Positions 37,130-45,497 of a stretch of DNA of 64,000 nucleotides are shown piece after piece. Under the pieces are notes generated by a model. The model was given only the letters and a program-made list of their open reading frames with translations. It was not told where the DNA came from and made no database searches. Every line of letters starts with the position of its first letter. The stretch's first letter is position 1. The stretch comes from Qipengyuania citrea. Lineage in GTDB: Bacteria > Pseudomonadota > Alphaproteobacteria > Sphingomonadales > Sphingomonadaceae. The position numbers and the translations under genes were made by a program. The stretch spans positions 248,001 to 312,000 of the forward strand of contig NZ_WTYG01000001.1 of NCBI RefSeq assembly GCF_009828015.1, given 5' to 3'.

Positions 37130-37173
37130 CGCCCGAAGGCTTCTTCGCAAGCGCCCGAAGGCTTCTACGCGAG
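37130..37173. repeat. tandem 22-bp direct repeat, two copies
   Basis: Two adjacent 22-mers beginning CGCCCGAAGGCTTC (37130-37151 and 37152-37173) differ at two positions. Each contains the palindromic core GAAGGCTTC. They lie in the intergenic space upstream of both the aldolase (minus) and MATE (plus) genes. Origin unknown; it may be a short duplication or a repeated regulatory site. Confidence 0.6.
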
Positions 37174-37204
37174 CGGGAAGAGTTCGCGCTAGGCAAGCGC
37201 GCGA

Positions 37205-37222
37205 GCGGGCGCTAACGCCCGC
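37205..37222 (+). promoter_or_regulatory. short GC-rich hairpin before the MATE start
   Basis: GCGGGCG (37205-37211) pairs with CGCCCGC (37216-37222) around CTAA, ending 4 nt before the MATE ATG at 37227. There is no recognisable Shine-Dalgarno in front of this ATG. It could affect translation initiation. Confidence 0.4.
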
Positions 37223-37226
37223 AGCG

Positions 37227-38594
37227 ATGAGCGAGATGGCCAAATTAGCCAGCGGCAGTATCCGCGGCCATCTGGTGGGACAGACGCTGCCGATGGTCTT
37301 CGGCGTTGCGGCGATCATGTCGGTCGGCCTGATCGACGCCTATTTCATCGGCCAGCTCGGCGCGCAGGAACTCGCTGCGGTGAGTTTCATCTTCCCGATC
37401 ACCATCGCGCTTTCGAGCCTCGGCGTCGGGGTCATGGTCGGCATCAATTCGGTGATCGCGCGCGCACTGGGCGAAGGCGATGCCGAACGCGCCGGCCGGC
37501 GGGCCAATTTCGGCGCGGTGTTCGCGCTTGCGACCGGGGTGGCGCTGGGCGCGATCCTCTATCTGCTGCTCGATCCGCTGTTCCGGCTGATGCAGGCATC
37601 CGAAGAGCTGCTGCCGCTGATCGGCGAATACATGCGTCCCTATGCGCTCGGCCTGCCAGTCATGCTGCTCCAGATGGGGCTGAACGGCGTGCTGCGCGGC
37701 CAGGGCGAGGCGCGCAAGACCAGCTATGTCTCGCTGACCTATTCGGTGGCCAACTGGGCGCTCGACCCGATCCTGATAACGGGCGCTTTCGGGATCGGGG
37801 GCTTCGGCGTGGCGGGCGCGGCCTATGCGACGATCGCCGGGTTCTTCATAGCGATCCTTGTCGCCCTGTGGCTGATCAAGGGCGCGCGCCTGCAGATCAA
37901 CCCCGCAGCGATCCGCGACTGCAACGTCGCGGGATCGAGCAAGGCCATCCTCTCGGTTGCCGGTCCGGCGGCGTTCTCCAACGCGATCAACCCGATCGGC
38001 CTCTCGGTACTCACCGCGCTGCTGGCCAGCCAGGGCGAGGCCGCAGTCGCCGGGTTCGGCGCGGCAGGGCGGTTGCAAAGCTTCGCAGTGGTGCCGCTGC
38101 TGGCGCTGTCGGGATCGATCGGGGCGATCGTCGGGCAGAACTGGGGCGCAGGCCACGCCGACCGCGCACGCCGCGCCATGTGGTGGTCGGGCCTGTTCTG
38201 CGTCGGCTACGGCCTCGCAATCGCCGTGGTGCTGTTCTTCACCGGCGACTGGTTCGCGGATATCTTTACCGACGATCCGGCCGTGATCGAGGAGTTCTCG
38301 CGCTATCTGGCGATTTCGGTATGGGGCTATGCCGGCTTCGGCCTGCTGATCGTGGCCAATGGCGCGCTCAATGCGGTCGACAAGGCCGGACTTGCGCTGG
38401 CGCAAAGCGCGGCGCGGGTCTTCCTGGTCATGCTGCCGTTCGGCTGGGTGCTGCGCTCCGGCTGGGGTTCCTCGGCGATCTACGCAGCGGAGCTGGTCGC
38501 CAATCTCGCCGGCGGCGCGCTGGCCGCTTTCATCGTCTGGCGCGTGCTGCGGGCAGGCCCCGATCGAGGGCGTCAGGCTCAAACCAATACTTAA
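37227..38594 (+). CDS. MATE family efflux transporter
   Basis: 455 residues with 12 helices in two six-helix halves. LIDAYFIGQLGAQELAAVSFIFPI in helix 1-2 and VGQNWGAGHADRARRAMWW in the second half are MATE/NorM signatures. It exports drugs or metabolites with Na+ or H+; substrate unknown. The start could also be the ATG at 37236. A short hairpin precedes it. Confidence 0.93.
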   Translation: MSEMAKLASGSIRGHLVGQTLPMVFGVAAIMSVGLIDAYFIGQLGAQELAAVSFIFPITIALSSLGVGVMVGINSVIARALGEGDAERAGRRANFGAVFALATGVALGAILYLLLDPLFRLMQASEELLPLIGEYMRPYALGLPVMLLQMGLNGVLRGQGEARKTSYVSLTYSVANWALDPILITGAFGIGGFGVAGAAYATIAGFFIAILVALWLIKGARLQINPAAIRDCNVAGSSKAILSVAGPAAFSNAINPIGLSVLTALLASQGEAAVAGFGAAGRLQSFAVVPLLALSGSIGAIVGQNWGAGHADRARRAMWWSGLFCVGYGLAIAVVLFFTGDWFADIFTDDPAVIEEFSRYLAISVWGYAGFGLLIVANGALNAVDKAGLALAQSAARVFLVMLPFGWVLRSGWGSSAIYAAELVANLAGGALAAFIVWRVLRAGPDRGRQAQTNT

Positions 38595-38604
38595 CCATCA
38601 TGGT
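38591..38604 (+). promoter_or_regulatory. CtrA-half-site-like motif upstream of cheA
   Basis: TTAACCAT (38591-38598) resembles a CtrA half site, and ACCAT-C-ATGGT (38594-38604) is an 11-bp palindrome. It lies about 36 nt before the cheA ATG and overlaps the end of the MATE stop region. Since rcdA is in the window, CtrA control of motility is plausible, but this is a short motif. Confidence 0.3.
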
Positions 38605-38640
38605 CCATAGCCCTTCCGATCGTACGAGGGGCAATGATAC

Positions 38641-41028
38641 ATGGATGACCTGTTGGCGGACTTCGTCGCCGAAACTCGCGAGATGCTGGAAGCCAGCAGC
38701 GGCGAAATCGTCGCGTGGGAAGCCGATCCGTCCGATACGGCGCGGCTCGATACCATTTTCCGTTTCGTCCACACGGTTAAGGGAAACTGCGGCTTCTTCG
38801 ACTTCCCGCAGCTCGAGAAGCTCAGCCATGCGGCGGAGGATGCCCTGTCCGAATGCCGCAGCGGACGCCGCGAACCCGACCGTGCGCTGGTATCGGCAGT
38901 GCTCGCGATAATCGACCGGATCGGCGTGATGACCGATTCGATCGAGGCCGGCGAGGAATGTTCAGCCGAGGGCGACGATGACTTGATCGCCGCGCTGCAA
39001 CCCGGCGAGATCACCAGCGTCGTCGGCGAACCCAAGGCCGCGACGCCGCAGCAGGCGGAACCCGCCGACGGCGAAGACGATGCCGCGCCCAAGGCCGCGC
39101 GCAGCAATGGCGTCCAGCGGTCGATCCGCCTGCCGACCGAATTGCTCGACGAGGTTATGAAGGGCGTGTCGGACATGGTCCTGGCGCGCAACGATCTGGC
39201 GCGGCGCCTGCGCGAGGCGGGCGAGCAACCGACGATCGACGGCCCCTTCGACCGGCTCAGCGCGATCCTCGCCGATGTTCGCAATGCAATCACCCGCATG
39301 CGCATGCAGCGGCTTGAACATCTGTTCGGCTCGCTCCCACGGCTGGTCCGCGATCTCTCGAACGAGCTGGGCAAGCAGGTCATGGTCGATTTCGAAGGCG
39401 GCGAAGTGGAGCTCGACCGCGAAATGGTCGAAATGGTCCGCGATCCGCTGACGCACATCATCCGCAACGCGATCGACCACGGGCTCGAAGGGCCGGGCGA
39501 ACGCATCAAGGCCGACAAGCGCGAGATCGGCCTGCTGAAATTCGCCGCACGCCAGTCGGGCAACCGGATCACGCTGACGATCAGCGACGACGGGCGCGGC
39601 ATCAATATCGAACGCCTGGCAGCCAAGGCTGTCGCGGCGGGCATCTACAGCCAGGCCGAAGTCGATGCCATGTCGCAGCGGCGCAAGCATTACCTGATCT
39701 TCGAACCCGGCCTGTCGACGGCCGACGAGGTCAGTTCGGTGTCGGGCCGGGGCGTGGGAATGGACGTCGTGCGCGCAAACATCGAACGCGTGGGCGGGTC
39801 GATCGACGTCGCCAGCAAACCCGGTGAGGGCACGAGCTTCTATCTCAAGCTTCCGCTCACGCTCAGCATCATCGCCGCGCTGACCGTAGGCAGCGACGGG
39901 CAACGCTACGCCATCCCGCGCAGCTATGTCGAAGAGATCGTGTTCGGGTCGAGCGACCATATCGACTTCGCCGAAGCGGGCGATCGTCGTCTCATCACCT
40001 TCCGCGGGAAACGCGTGCCCTGCCTTTCGCTGGCCGAGATCCTCGGCACCCAGGCCGGCGATGCAATGGACTGGGAAGCCAGCACGCTGGTGCTGGTGCG
40101 CCTTGCCAGCGACGATATCTTCGCGCTCGCCGTCGATCGGGTCTACGATCACGAAGACGTGGTGGTCAAACCGATCGCACCCGCGATCATGGACACCGGA
40201 CTCTACGCTGGCACTACCCTGCTCGACGACGGCCGCCCGATGATGCTGCTCGACCTGCCCAGCATCGCGCAGAAGCACGAGCTCGTGAATGAGATGCGCA
40301 GCGCGACCCGCGTGCCCGAGGAAGAGACGGCCGAGCAGCGCAAGGCCCAGCCGATCATGCTCTTCACCGGGCTCGACGGTCGCCGGCGCGCCGTACGGCT
40401 CGAACTGGTCCGCCGCATCGACACCATCGCCCGCGAGGCGATCGATATCGAGGGCTCGCGTGTGCAGGCGGTCATCGACGGCGCGATCTACCCGCTTGCC
40501 GGCCTCGAACATGGTGAACTCACCGCGGACAGGTGCCGCCTGCTGCGCCTGTCCGATGGCGACAGCGAAATCGTCTACGCGGTCCGCGAGGTTCTCGATG
40601 CTGCCGAACTCGAGGGCGAGGTCATCCCATCGGATGCCGATGCCATGATCGAAGGCGTCGCGCTGATCGACGAGCGGCCCGTGCCGGTCATCGACGGCCA
40701 TGCGCTGTTCGCGCGCCACAGCGGGGGCCAGCGCAAGGCCCCGCCCCTGTCGTGCCGCCTGCCCGCCGACAGCGACTGGGCGCGCACCATACTCGAGCCG
40801 CTGGTCGAAGCCGCTGGCTATCGCATTGCCGGTGACGGGGATGAAGAAAGCGACGTCGCGATCGAGCTGGCCGAAGCCCCGGCGGTGGCCGCGGGACCGG
40901 CGCGGCGCGTCATCCGCCTGCGCCACGAACCCGATGCACCCGGCGACGGGGCGGACAGTATCTACCGCTATGATCGCGAAGCGCTCTTGAACGCGCTCAA
41001 ACGAGCCCGGATGGGAGAAACAGCATGA
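38641..41028 (+). CDS. cheA: chemotaxis histidine kinase CheA, with extra C-terminal CheW-like module
   Basis: 795 residues. HPt domain (about 1-105) with phospho-His H44 in FRFVHTVKGNC, linker, dimerisation helices (about 155-215), ATPase (N-box THIIRNAIDHGLE, G-box SDDGRGINIE, GRGVGMDVVRANI) and a CheW-like domain (about 400-540). A second CheW-like block (about 565-690; LFTGLDGRRRAVRLELVRRI) follows, and the last 95 residues resemble a degenerate receiver domain. There is no obvious separate P2 domain between HPt and dimerisation beyond a short acidic linker. First gene of the cheA-cheW-cheY-cheB-cheR cluster; overlaps cheW as ATGA. Confidence 0.96.
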   Translation: MDDLLADFVAETREMLEASSGEIVAWEADPSDTARLDTIFRFVHTVKGNCGFFDFPQLEKLSHAAEDALSECRSGRREPDRALVSAVLAIIDRIGVMTDSIEAGEECSAEGDDDLIAALQPGEITSVVGEPKAATPQQAEPADGEDDAAPKAARSNGVQRSIRLPTELLDEVMKGVSDMVLARNDLARRLREAGEQPTIDGPFDRLSAILADVRNAITRMRMQRLEHLFGSLPRLVRDLSNELGKQVMVDFEGGEVELDREMVEMVRDPLTHIIRNAIDHGLEGPGERIKADKREIGLLKFAARQSGNRITLTISDDGRGINIERLAAKAVAAGIYSQAEVDAMSQRRKHYLIFEPGLSTADEVSSVSGRGVGMDVVRANIERVGGSIDVASKPGEGTSFYLKLPLTLSIIAALTVGSDGQRYAIPRSYVEEIVFGSSDHIDFAEAGDRRLITFRGKRVPCLSLAEILGTQAGDAMDWEASTLVLVRLASDDIFALAVDRVYDHEDVVVKPIAPAIMDTGLYAGTTLLDDGRPMMLLDLPSIAQKHELVNEMRSATRVPEEETAEQRKAQPIMLFTGLDGRRRAVRLELVRRIDTIAREAIDIEGSRVQAVIDGAIYPLAGLEHGELTADRCRLLRLSDGDSEIVYAVREVLDAAELEGEVIPSDADAMIEGVALIDERPVPVIDGHALFARHSGGQRKAPPLSCRLPADSDWARTILEPLVEAAGYRIAGDGDEESDVAIELAEAPAVAAGPARRVIRLRHEPDAPGDGADSIYRYDREALLNALKRARMGETA

Positions 41029-41459
41029 ACGACCTGCTGCTCATGTGCATGGTCGCGGGGCGCCGGGCGGCGATCCCCGCGATACGCGTCCAGTCGGTCA
41101 TCGAGATCGAGGACATCACGCCGATTCCCGGGGCCCCCGCTTTCATCCGCGGCCTGACCGCGCTGCGGAGCCAGGCGTTGACCGTGATCGATTGCTCTGT
41201 CGCGCTGGGTTTCGAAACAGCCCAGGCGCCGCCCGACCAGCGGGCCGCGGTCGTCGAGATCGACGGCCATCTCTATGCCCTGCTGGTCGATGCTGCCTAC
41301 GATGTCGGCGAAGCGCTGAGCGATCCGATCGAGGTGCCCGGCGGGTTCGGCGCCGGGTGGCAGGCGGCAACGCGCGGCATGGTCGAAACCGATGGCGGTC
41401 CCACGCTGCTGATCGATGTCGAAGCGCTCGTGTCCGGCCCGGTTTCGCAGGCGGCTTAA
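41025..41459 (+). CDS. cheW: chemotaxis coupling protein CheW
   Basis: 144 residues of a single CheW domain; it connects receptors to CheA in the signalling array. The segment DITPIPGAPAFIRGLTALRSQALTVID matches the family's most conserved stretch (normally PNAPxFVxGVVNLRGxVxPVID). It starts at the ATG overlapping the cheA stop. cheY follows after 56 nt. Confidence 0.94.
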   Translation: MNDLLLMCMVAGRRAAIPAIRVQSVIEIEDITPIPGAPAFIRGLTALRSQALTVIDCSVALGFETAQAPPDQRAAVVEIDGHLYALLVDAAYDVGEALSDPIEVPGGFGAGWQAATRGMVETDGGPTLLIDVEALVSGPVSQAA

Positions 41460-41515
41460 GCGATTGGTTACCCTCGGCCGCTACGGATGGCTGGCAAACA
41501 CCAGAGGTCATTGAA

Positions 41516-41881
41516 ATGAAATCCTGCCTAATCGTCGATGATTCGCGCGTCATCCGCAAGGTTTCGAGGCATATCCTCGAGACGCTCGGCTTCCAGGTCG
41601 AGGAAGCCGAAAACGGTCAGGAGGGACTGGACAAGTGTGCCGAGAGCATGCCCGACGTCGTCCTGCTCGATTGGAACATGCCGGTCATGACGGGCATCGA
41701 ATTCATCACCCAGCTGCGCCAGCGCGAGGGGGGCGACAAGCCCAAGGTCGTGTTCTGCACCACGGAAAACGATGTCGCGCACATTCGCGAGGCGATCAAT
41801 GCCGGGGCCGACGAATATGTCATGAAACCGTTCGATCACGAGACGCTGCAGATCAAGCTCCAGCTTGTCGGCATGGCCTGA
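41516..41881 (+). CDS. cheY: chemotaxis response regulator CheY
   Basis: 121 residues, a stand-alone receiver. Acid pocket D8-D9, phospho-Asp D52 in LLDWNMP, T82 and K104 in YVMKPF are all in place. Phosphorylated by CheA, it would act on the flagellar motor or another output; no flagellar gene is in the window. The chosen ATG sits 56 nt after cheW; AGAGG is about 9 nt upstream. Confidence 0.95.
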   Translation: MKSCLIVDDSRVIRKVSRHILETLGFQVEEAENGQEGLDKCAESMPDVVLLDWNMPVMTGIEFITQLRQREGGDKPKVVFCTTENDVAHIREAINAGADEYVMKPFDHETLQIKLQLVGMA

Positions 41882-41891
41882 AGGATCTGAC

Positions 41892-42998
41892 ATGGGCGCG
41901 CCCCTCCGTTCCGAAATACTGAAACCAGCCGGCACCGGGGGATTCTGCCCCGATCCGGTTCGCGTGATGATCGTCGATGATTCGCTGACCGTGCGCACGG
42001 TGTTCTCGCGCATGATCAAGCAGGAACGCGACATGTCGATCCTGGCGACTGCGAACAGCGCCGAGAGCGGCCTCGCGGAACTCGCCAAGGCCGCACCCGA
42101 CGTGATGCTGCTCGATCTGGAAATGCCCGGCATGGGCGGGCTCGAGGCGTTGCCCCGGATCATGCAGGCGGCTCCGCAAACCAAGGTGCTGGTGATCTCT
42201 TCGCTGACGGCCGATGGCGCCGAGGCAACCGTCAAGGCGCTGTCGCTGGGCGCGGCGGACACCATGCTCAAGCCCCGCCCGGGCGGGTTCAACGAGGACT
42301 ACAAGTCGAGCCTGCTTGGCAAGATCCGCGCACTCAAGGGCCCTTCGGCCAGCGACGCAGCGGCTGCCGCGGACGGCGTCGCCGCGCCTGCCGAGGTGCA
42401 GCGCGTCGGCAAACCGCCGCAGATCGTCGCCATCGGCGCCTCGACCGGCGGCATCCATGCATTGAACCTGTTCCTGCGGCAGGTCCCGAAGAATTTCGAC
42501 CTGCCGATCCTGGTTACGCAGCATCTCCCGCCCAGCTTCATTCCCGTATTCGCGCAGCAGCTGGAAATGGCCGCCGAACGCCCGGCGATCCTCGCCGACG
42601 AAGGGACGATGATCGAGCGCGGGAAGATCTACATCGCGCCCGGCCACGGACATCTGGTGGTCCGCAAGTCGGGCGGCCGCCGGGTTCTCGGCCTGGCCTA
42701 TCATCCGGTGAAGAGCGGCTGCATGCCCTCGGTCGATCCGATGTTCGAAACACTGGCCGAAGTGTATGACGGCCATGTCGCCGGGGTCCTGCTTTCGGGG
42801 ATGGGCCGCGACGGCACCGACGGCGCCCATTCGCTGCTGGCCGCCGGCGGCACCATGTATGCGCAGAACGCGGAAACCTGCGCGGTGTGGGGCATGCCGC
42901 GCGCGGTCACCGAAATGGGCCTGGCTGCTGCGGTCCTGCCGCCCGCCGAATTGGCCGACGCCTTGCTGGCCAATGCGGGAGCCGATGCATGGCGGTAG
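41892..42998 (+). CDS. cheB: protein-glutamate methylesterase/glutaminase CheB
   Basis: 368 residues: receiver (about 20-140; D29-D30, D75 in LLDLEMPGM, lysine in TMLKPRPGG) and methylesterase domain (about 180-368). Catalytic triad motifs are S in IGASTGG, H in TQHLPPSFI and D in GMGRDGTDG. It removes methyl groups from receptors during adaptation. AAGGA lies 8 nt before ATG 41892. It overlaps cheR by 10 nt. Confidence 0.96.
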   Translation: MGAPLRSEILKPAGTGGFCPDPVRVMIVDDSLTVRTVFSRMIKQERDMSILATANSAESGLAELAKAAPDVMLLDLEMPGMGGLEALPRIMQAAPQTKVLVISSLTADGAEATVKALSLGAADTMLKPRPGGFNEDYKSSLLGKIRALKGPSASDAAAAADGVAAPAEVQRVGKPPQIVAIGASTGGIHALNLFLRQVPKNFDLPILVTQHLPPSFIPVFAQQLEMAAERPAILADEGTMIERGKIYIAPGHGHLVVRKSGGRRVLGLAYHPVKSGCMPSVDPMFETLAEVYDGHVAGVLLSGMGRDGTDGAHSLLAAGGTMYAQNAETCAVWGMPRAVTEMGLAAAVLPPAELADALLANAGADAWR

Positions 42999-43855
42999 AC
43001 GATGCTTCGCACCGCATCATCGGCGACCTGCTTGCACAGCGTACGGGACAGCAACTGACGGAAGGACGCCGCTGGCGGGTTTCCAGTGCATTGGCTGGCC
43101 TGTTCCGCGAATGCGGGATCGAGAATGTCGACCAGCTGGCGTGCATGCTCGAGCGACCCGGCGAACAGCAGCTGGCAACCCGCGTGGTCGAGGCCCTGCT
43201 GAACAACGAAACCTATTTCTTCCGCGACAACGCTTATTTTTCCGTCCTCGCCAACCAGGTCCTGCCCGATCTTGCGCAGAAACGGGCCGCCACCAAACGG
43301 CTGTCGATCTGGTCGGCCGGTTGCTCGACCGGCCAGGAAGCGCTGAGCCTGGCAATGATCTTCGCCGAACAGCCGGGGCGGTGGAAGGACTGGACGATCG
43401 AAATTCTCGGAACCGACGTTTCGAACAAGGCAATCGCGACGGCGCGCAGCGGGCAGTATACGCAGTTCGAGATCCAGCGCGGGATCAGCGTCGCGCAGAT
43501 GCTGAACTTCTTCACCGACTGCGACGGCCACTGGCAGGCCGCCGACAGGATCCGTTCGATGACGCGCTTCCAGCAGCACAATATCCTCGATTATCCGCCG
43601 TCCCCCGGACGGTTCGATCTGGTGATGTGCCGCAATGTGCTGCTGTATTTCGATCCGGAAACGCGCGCCGCCGCGTTCGACCGGCTCGCGGGCGGGATTG
43701 CCCGCGATGGCTGGCTGATGCTCGGTGCGGGCGAGACCGTGGTGGGCCAGACCGAACGGTTCAAGCCCGCCGCTTTCGGCTCGTCGCTTTACAGTCCGGT
43801 CCATGAGGACCTGGCCGCGGCCAACCGGCCGCCGCTGCGCGCCGCGGTCTCCTGA
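42989..43855 (+). CDS. cheR: chemotaxis methyltransferase CheR
   Basis: 288 residues: N-terminal helical domain and SAM-binding domain with SAGCSTGQEALSLAM (motif I), LGTDVSNKAI, and MCRNVLLYF. It methylates glutamates on the receptors, opposing CheB. ALLNNETYFFRDN is the conserved family segment. The ATG 42989 lies inside the end of cheB, implying translational coupling. Confidence 0.95.
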   Translation: MAVDDASHRIIGDLLAQRTGQQLTEGRRWRVSSALAGLFRECGIENVDQLACMLERPGEQQLATRVVEALLNNETYFFRDNAYFSVLANQVLPDLAQKRAATKRLSIWSAGCSTGQEALSLAMIFAEQPGRWKDWTIEILGTDVSNKAIATARSGQYTQFEIQRGISVAQMLNFFTDCDGHWQAADRIRSMTRFQQHNILDYPPSPGRFDLVMCRNVLLYFDPETRAAAFDRLAGGIARDGWLMLGAGETVVGQTERFKPAAFGSSLYSPVHEDLAAANRPPLRAAVS

Positions 43856-43958
43856 GCCGCCGCCGACGCCGCCCCAAAGGGTAAACCGACCATTTACGCT
43901 TCCTTAGCGAATACCGCGTAAACCCTTAGGGTAAGGCGAGAAAAGGCGCGATTCAGGG

Positions 43959-45497
43959 ATGATGAGCAGTTCGTACGGGTATCGCGAAAGCGAAAGCGCA
44001 TGGGCGATCGTCTTTGGTCCCATGGCTGTGCTCGCTACGATTTTCGCGCTGACGTGGTCGACCACGATCGCCAATCGCTATCTCGGCTTTTCCTCGCCCT
44101 CCACCATTCTTTCGATGGGTGCGCTGGCCTTCGGCCTGGCCACCGTCGTGTGCGCCTATGTCGGACGGCGGCACCTGCGCCGGGTGGAGCATCTCTCGCG
44201 CAGCGACAGCCTGACCCGCCTGCCCAATCGCCGCGCGCTGCACTTCGATATCCAGCGCGAATACCGGCAGGGCCACGAAGTCGCGCTGGCGATGATCGAC
44301 CTCGACGGCTTCAAGCTGATCAACGACCATTACGGCCATTTCGTCGGCGACGCGGCGATCCGCGAATGCGCCCGCATCTTCGGCGACATCTCGGATGGCG
44401 AAGCCGGCATCTACCGGCTGGGCGGTGACGAATACGCCATGATGATCGGCGGTCCGGTGGCCGGGACACTGCTCGAAGGCCTGTGCCGGCGCATCATCGA
44501 ACGGCTGGCCAAGCCGATCCATGTCGAAGACCGGCGCCTGACCCTGGGCGCGTCCATCGGCTTGGCGCGCAGCACCACGCAGGACTTCGTCCCTTCCTCC
44601 GAATTGCTGCGCCGCGCGGATATTGCGATGTATGCGGCGAAGCGCGGCGGCAAGATGCGCTGCACCTGGTTCAGTTCGGCGCTCGACCGCAGCCGCGAAA
44701 AACTGCAGGAAATGGACGACGAGTTGCGGCGATCGCTTGCTGAAGGGCAGTTCCGGCTGCACTACCAGCCGCTGGTCGATTCCAGCACCCGGACGATCAA
44801 TGCGGTCGAATGCCTGCTGCGCTGGGAACGGCCCGATGGCGCATGCATCGGGCCCAGCACCTTCATCCCGGTCGCCGAAGAAAGCGGGCTGATCAATGCG
44901 ATCGGCCTGTGGGTCTTGCGCCAGGCCTGCCGCGACGCGTTGCAGTGGGGCGATATCGCGCTGTCGGTCAACATCTCGGCGGCGCAGCTGCGCAATCCCG
45001 AATTTCCCATCCAGCTTGGCCATATCCTCGAAGAAACCGGCTTCGATCCGGAGCGTCTCGAACTCGAGATTACCGAAACCTGTCTCGTGCTCGATCCGGT
45101 GGTGGCGGAGCGCAGCCTGTCGGTCGTGCGCAGCTTCGGGGTCAAGATCTCGCTCGACGATTTCGGTACCGGCTATGCATCGATCGGCTTCCTGCGCCAG
45201 TTCCGCTTCGAAAAGCTCAAGCTCGACCGCAGCCTGGTGGTCCAGGCCAGCGAAGACGACGGCAGCCGCGCAATGATGCTGTCGAGCATTACCGTCGCCC
45301 GCGCGATAAAAATGAGCGTCGCGGCCGAAGGCGTCGAAACCGAAGAACAAGCAGCCATGGTTCGCGCCGCCGGGTGCGATCAGATCCAGGGCTGGCTCTA
45401 TTTCAAAGCCATGCCGCCCGAAGAAATCGGCCAGTATCTCGGCAAGCCCGTCGGGCTGCGCCGGTCGAAGGCCAACAGGAAAGAACAGATTGCATGA
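43959..45497 (+). CDS. membrane-bound GGDEF/EAL cyclic-di-GMP enzyme
   Basis: 512 residues: two N-terminal transmembrane helices (about 12-33 and 49-68), GGDEF domain (about 80-235) and EAL domain (about 250-500). The cyclase motif reads GGDEY (155-159), a substitution at the last position. The EAL motif reads ECL in AVECLLRWE, while [38 protein letters not shown] and QGWLYF are intact, so phosphodiesterase activity is likely and cyclase activity possible. The ATG is preceded by AGGG. The stop overlaps the following receptor gene as ATGA, linking c-di-GMP turnover to chemoreception. Confidence 0.94.
   Translation: MMSSSYGYRESESAWAIVFGPMAVLATIFALTWSTTIANRYLGFSSPSTILSMGALAFGLATVVCAYVGRRHLRRVEHLSRSDSLTRLPNRRALHFDIQREYRQGHEVALAMIDLDGFKLINDHYGHFVGDAAIRECARIFGDISDGEAGIYRLGGDEYAMMIGGPVAGTLLEGLCRRIIERLAKPIHVEDRRLTLGASIGLARSTTQDFVPSSELLRRADIAMYAAKRGGKMRCTWFSSALDRSREKLQEMDDELRRSLAEGQFRLHYQPLVDSSTRTINAVECLLRWERPDGACIGPSTFIPVAEESGLINAIGLWVLRQACRDALQWGDIALSVNISAAQLRNPEFPIQLGHILEETGFDPERLELEITETCLVLDPVVAERSLSVVRSFGVKISLDDFGTGYASIGFLRQFRFEKLKLDRSLVVQASEDDGSRAMMLSSITVARAIKMSVAAEGVETEEQAAMVRAAGCDQIQGWLYFKAMPPEEIGQYLGKPVGLRRSKANRKEQIA

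Noticed and set aside
41450..41480. CtrA-like TTAA...TTA sequence before cheY
   Set aside because: Spacing and right half do not match TTAA-N7-TTAA; it is inside the cheW stop region and the gene is probably cotranscribed with cheA.
43922..43932. ACCCT-T-AGGGT palindrome upstream of the GGDEF/EAL gene
   Set aside because: Only 5-bp arms and no second copy; could be an operator but cannot be separated from chance.
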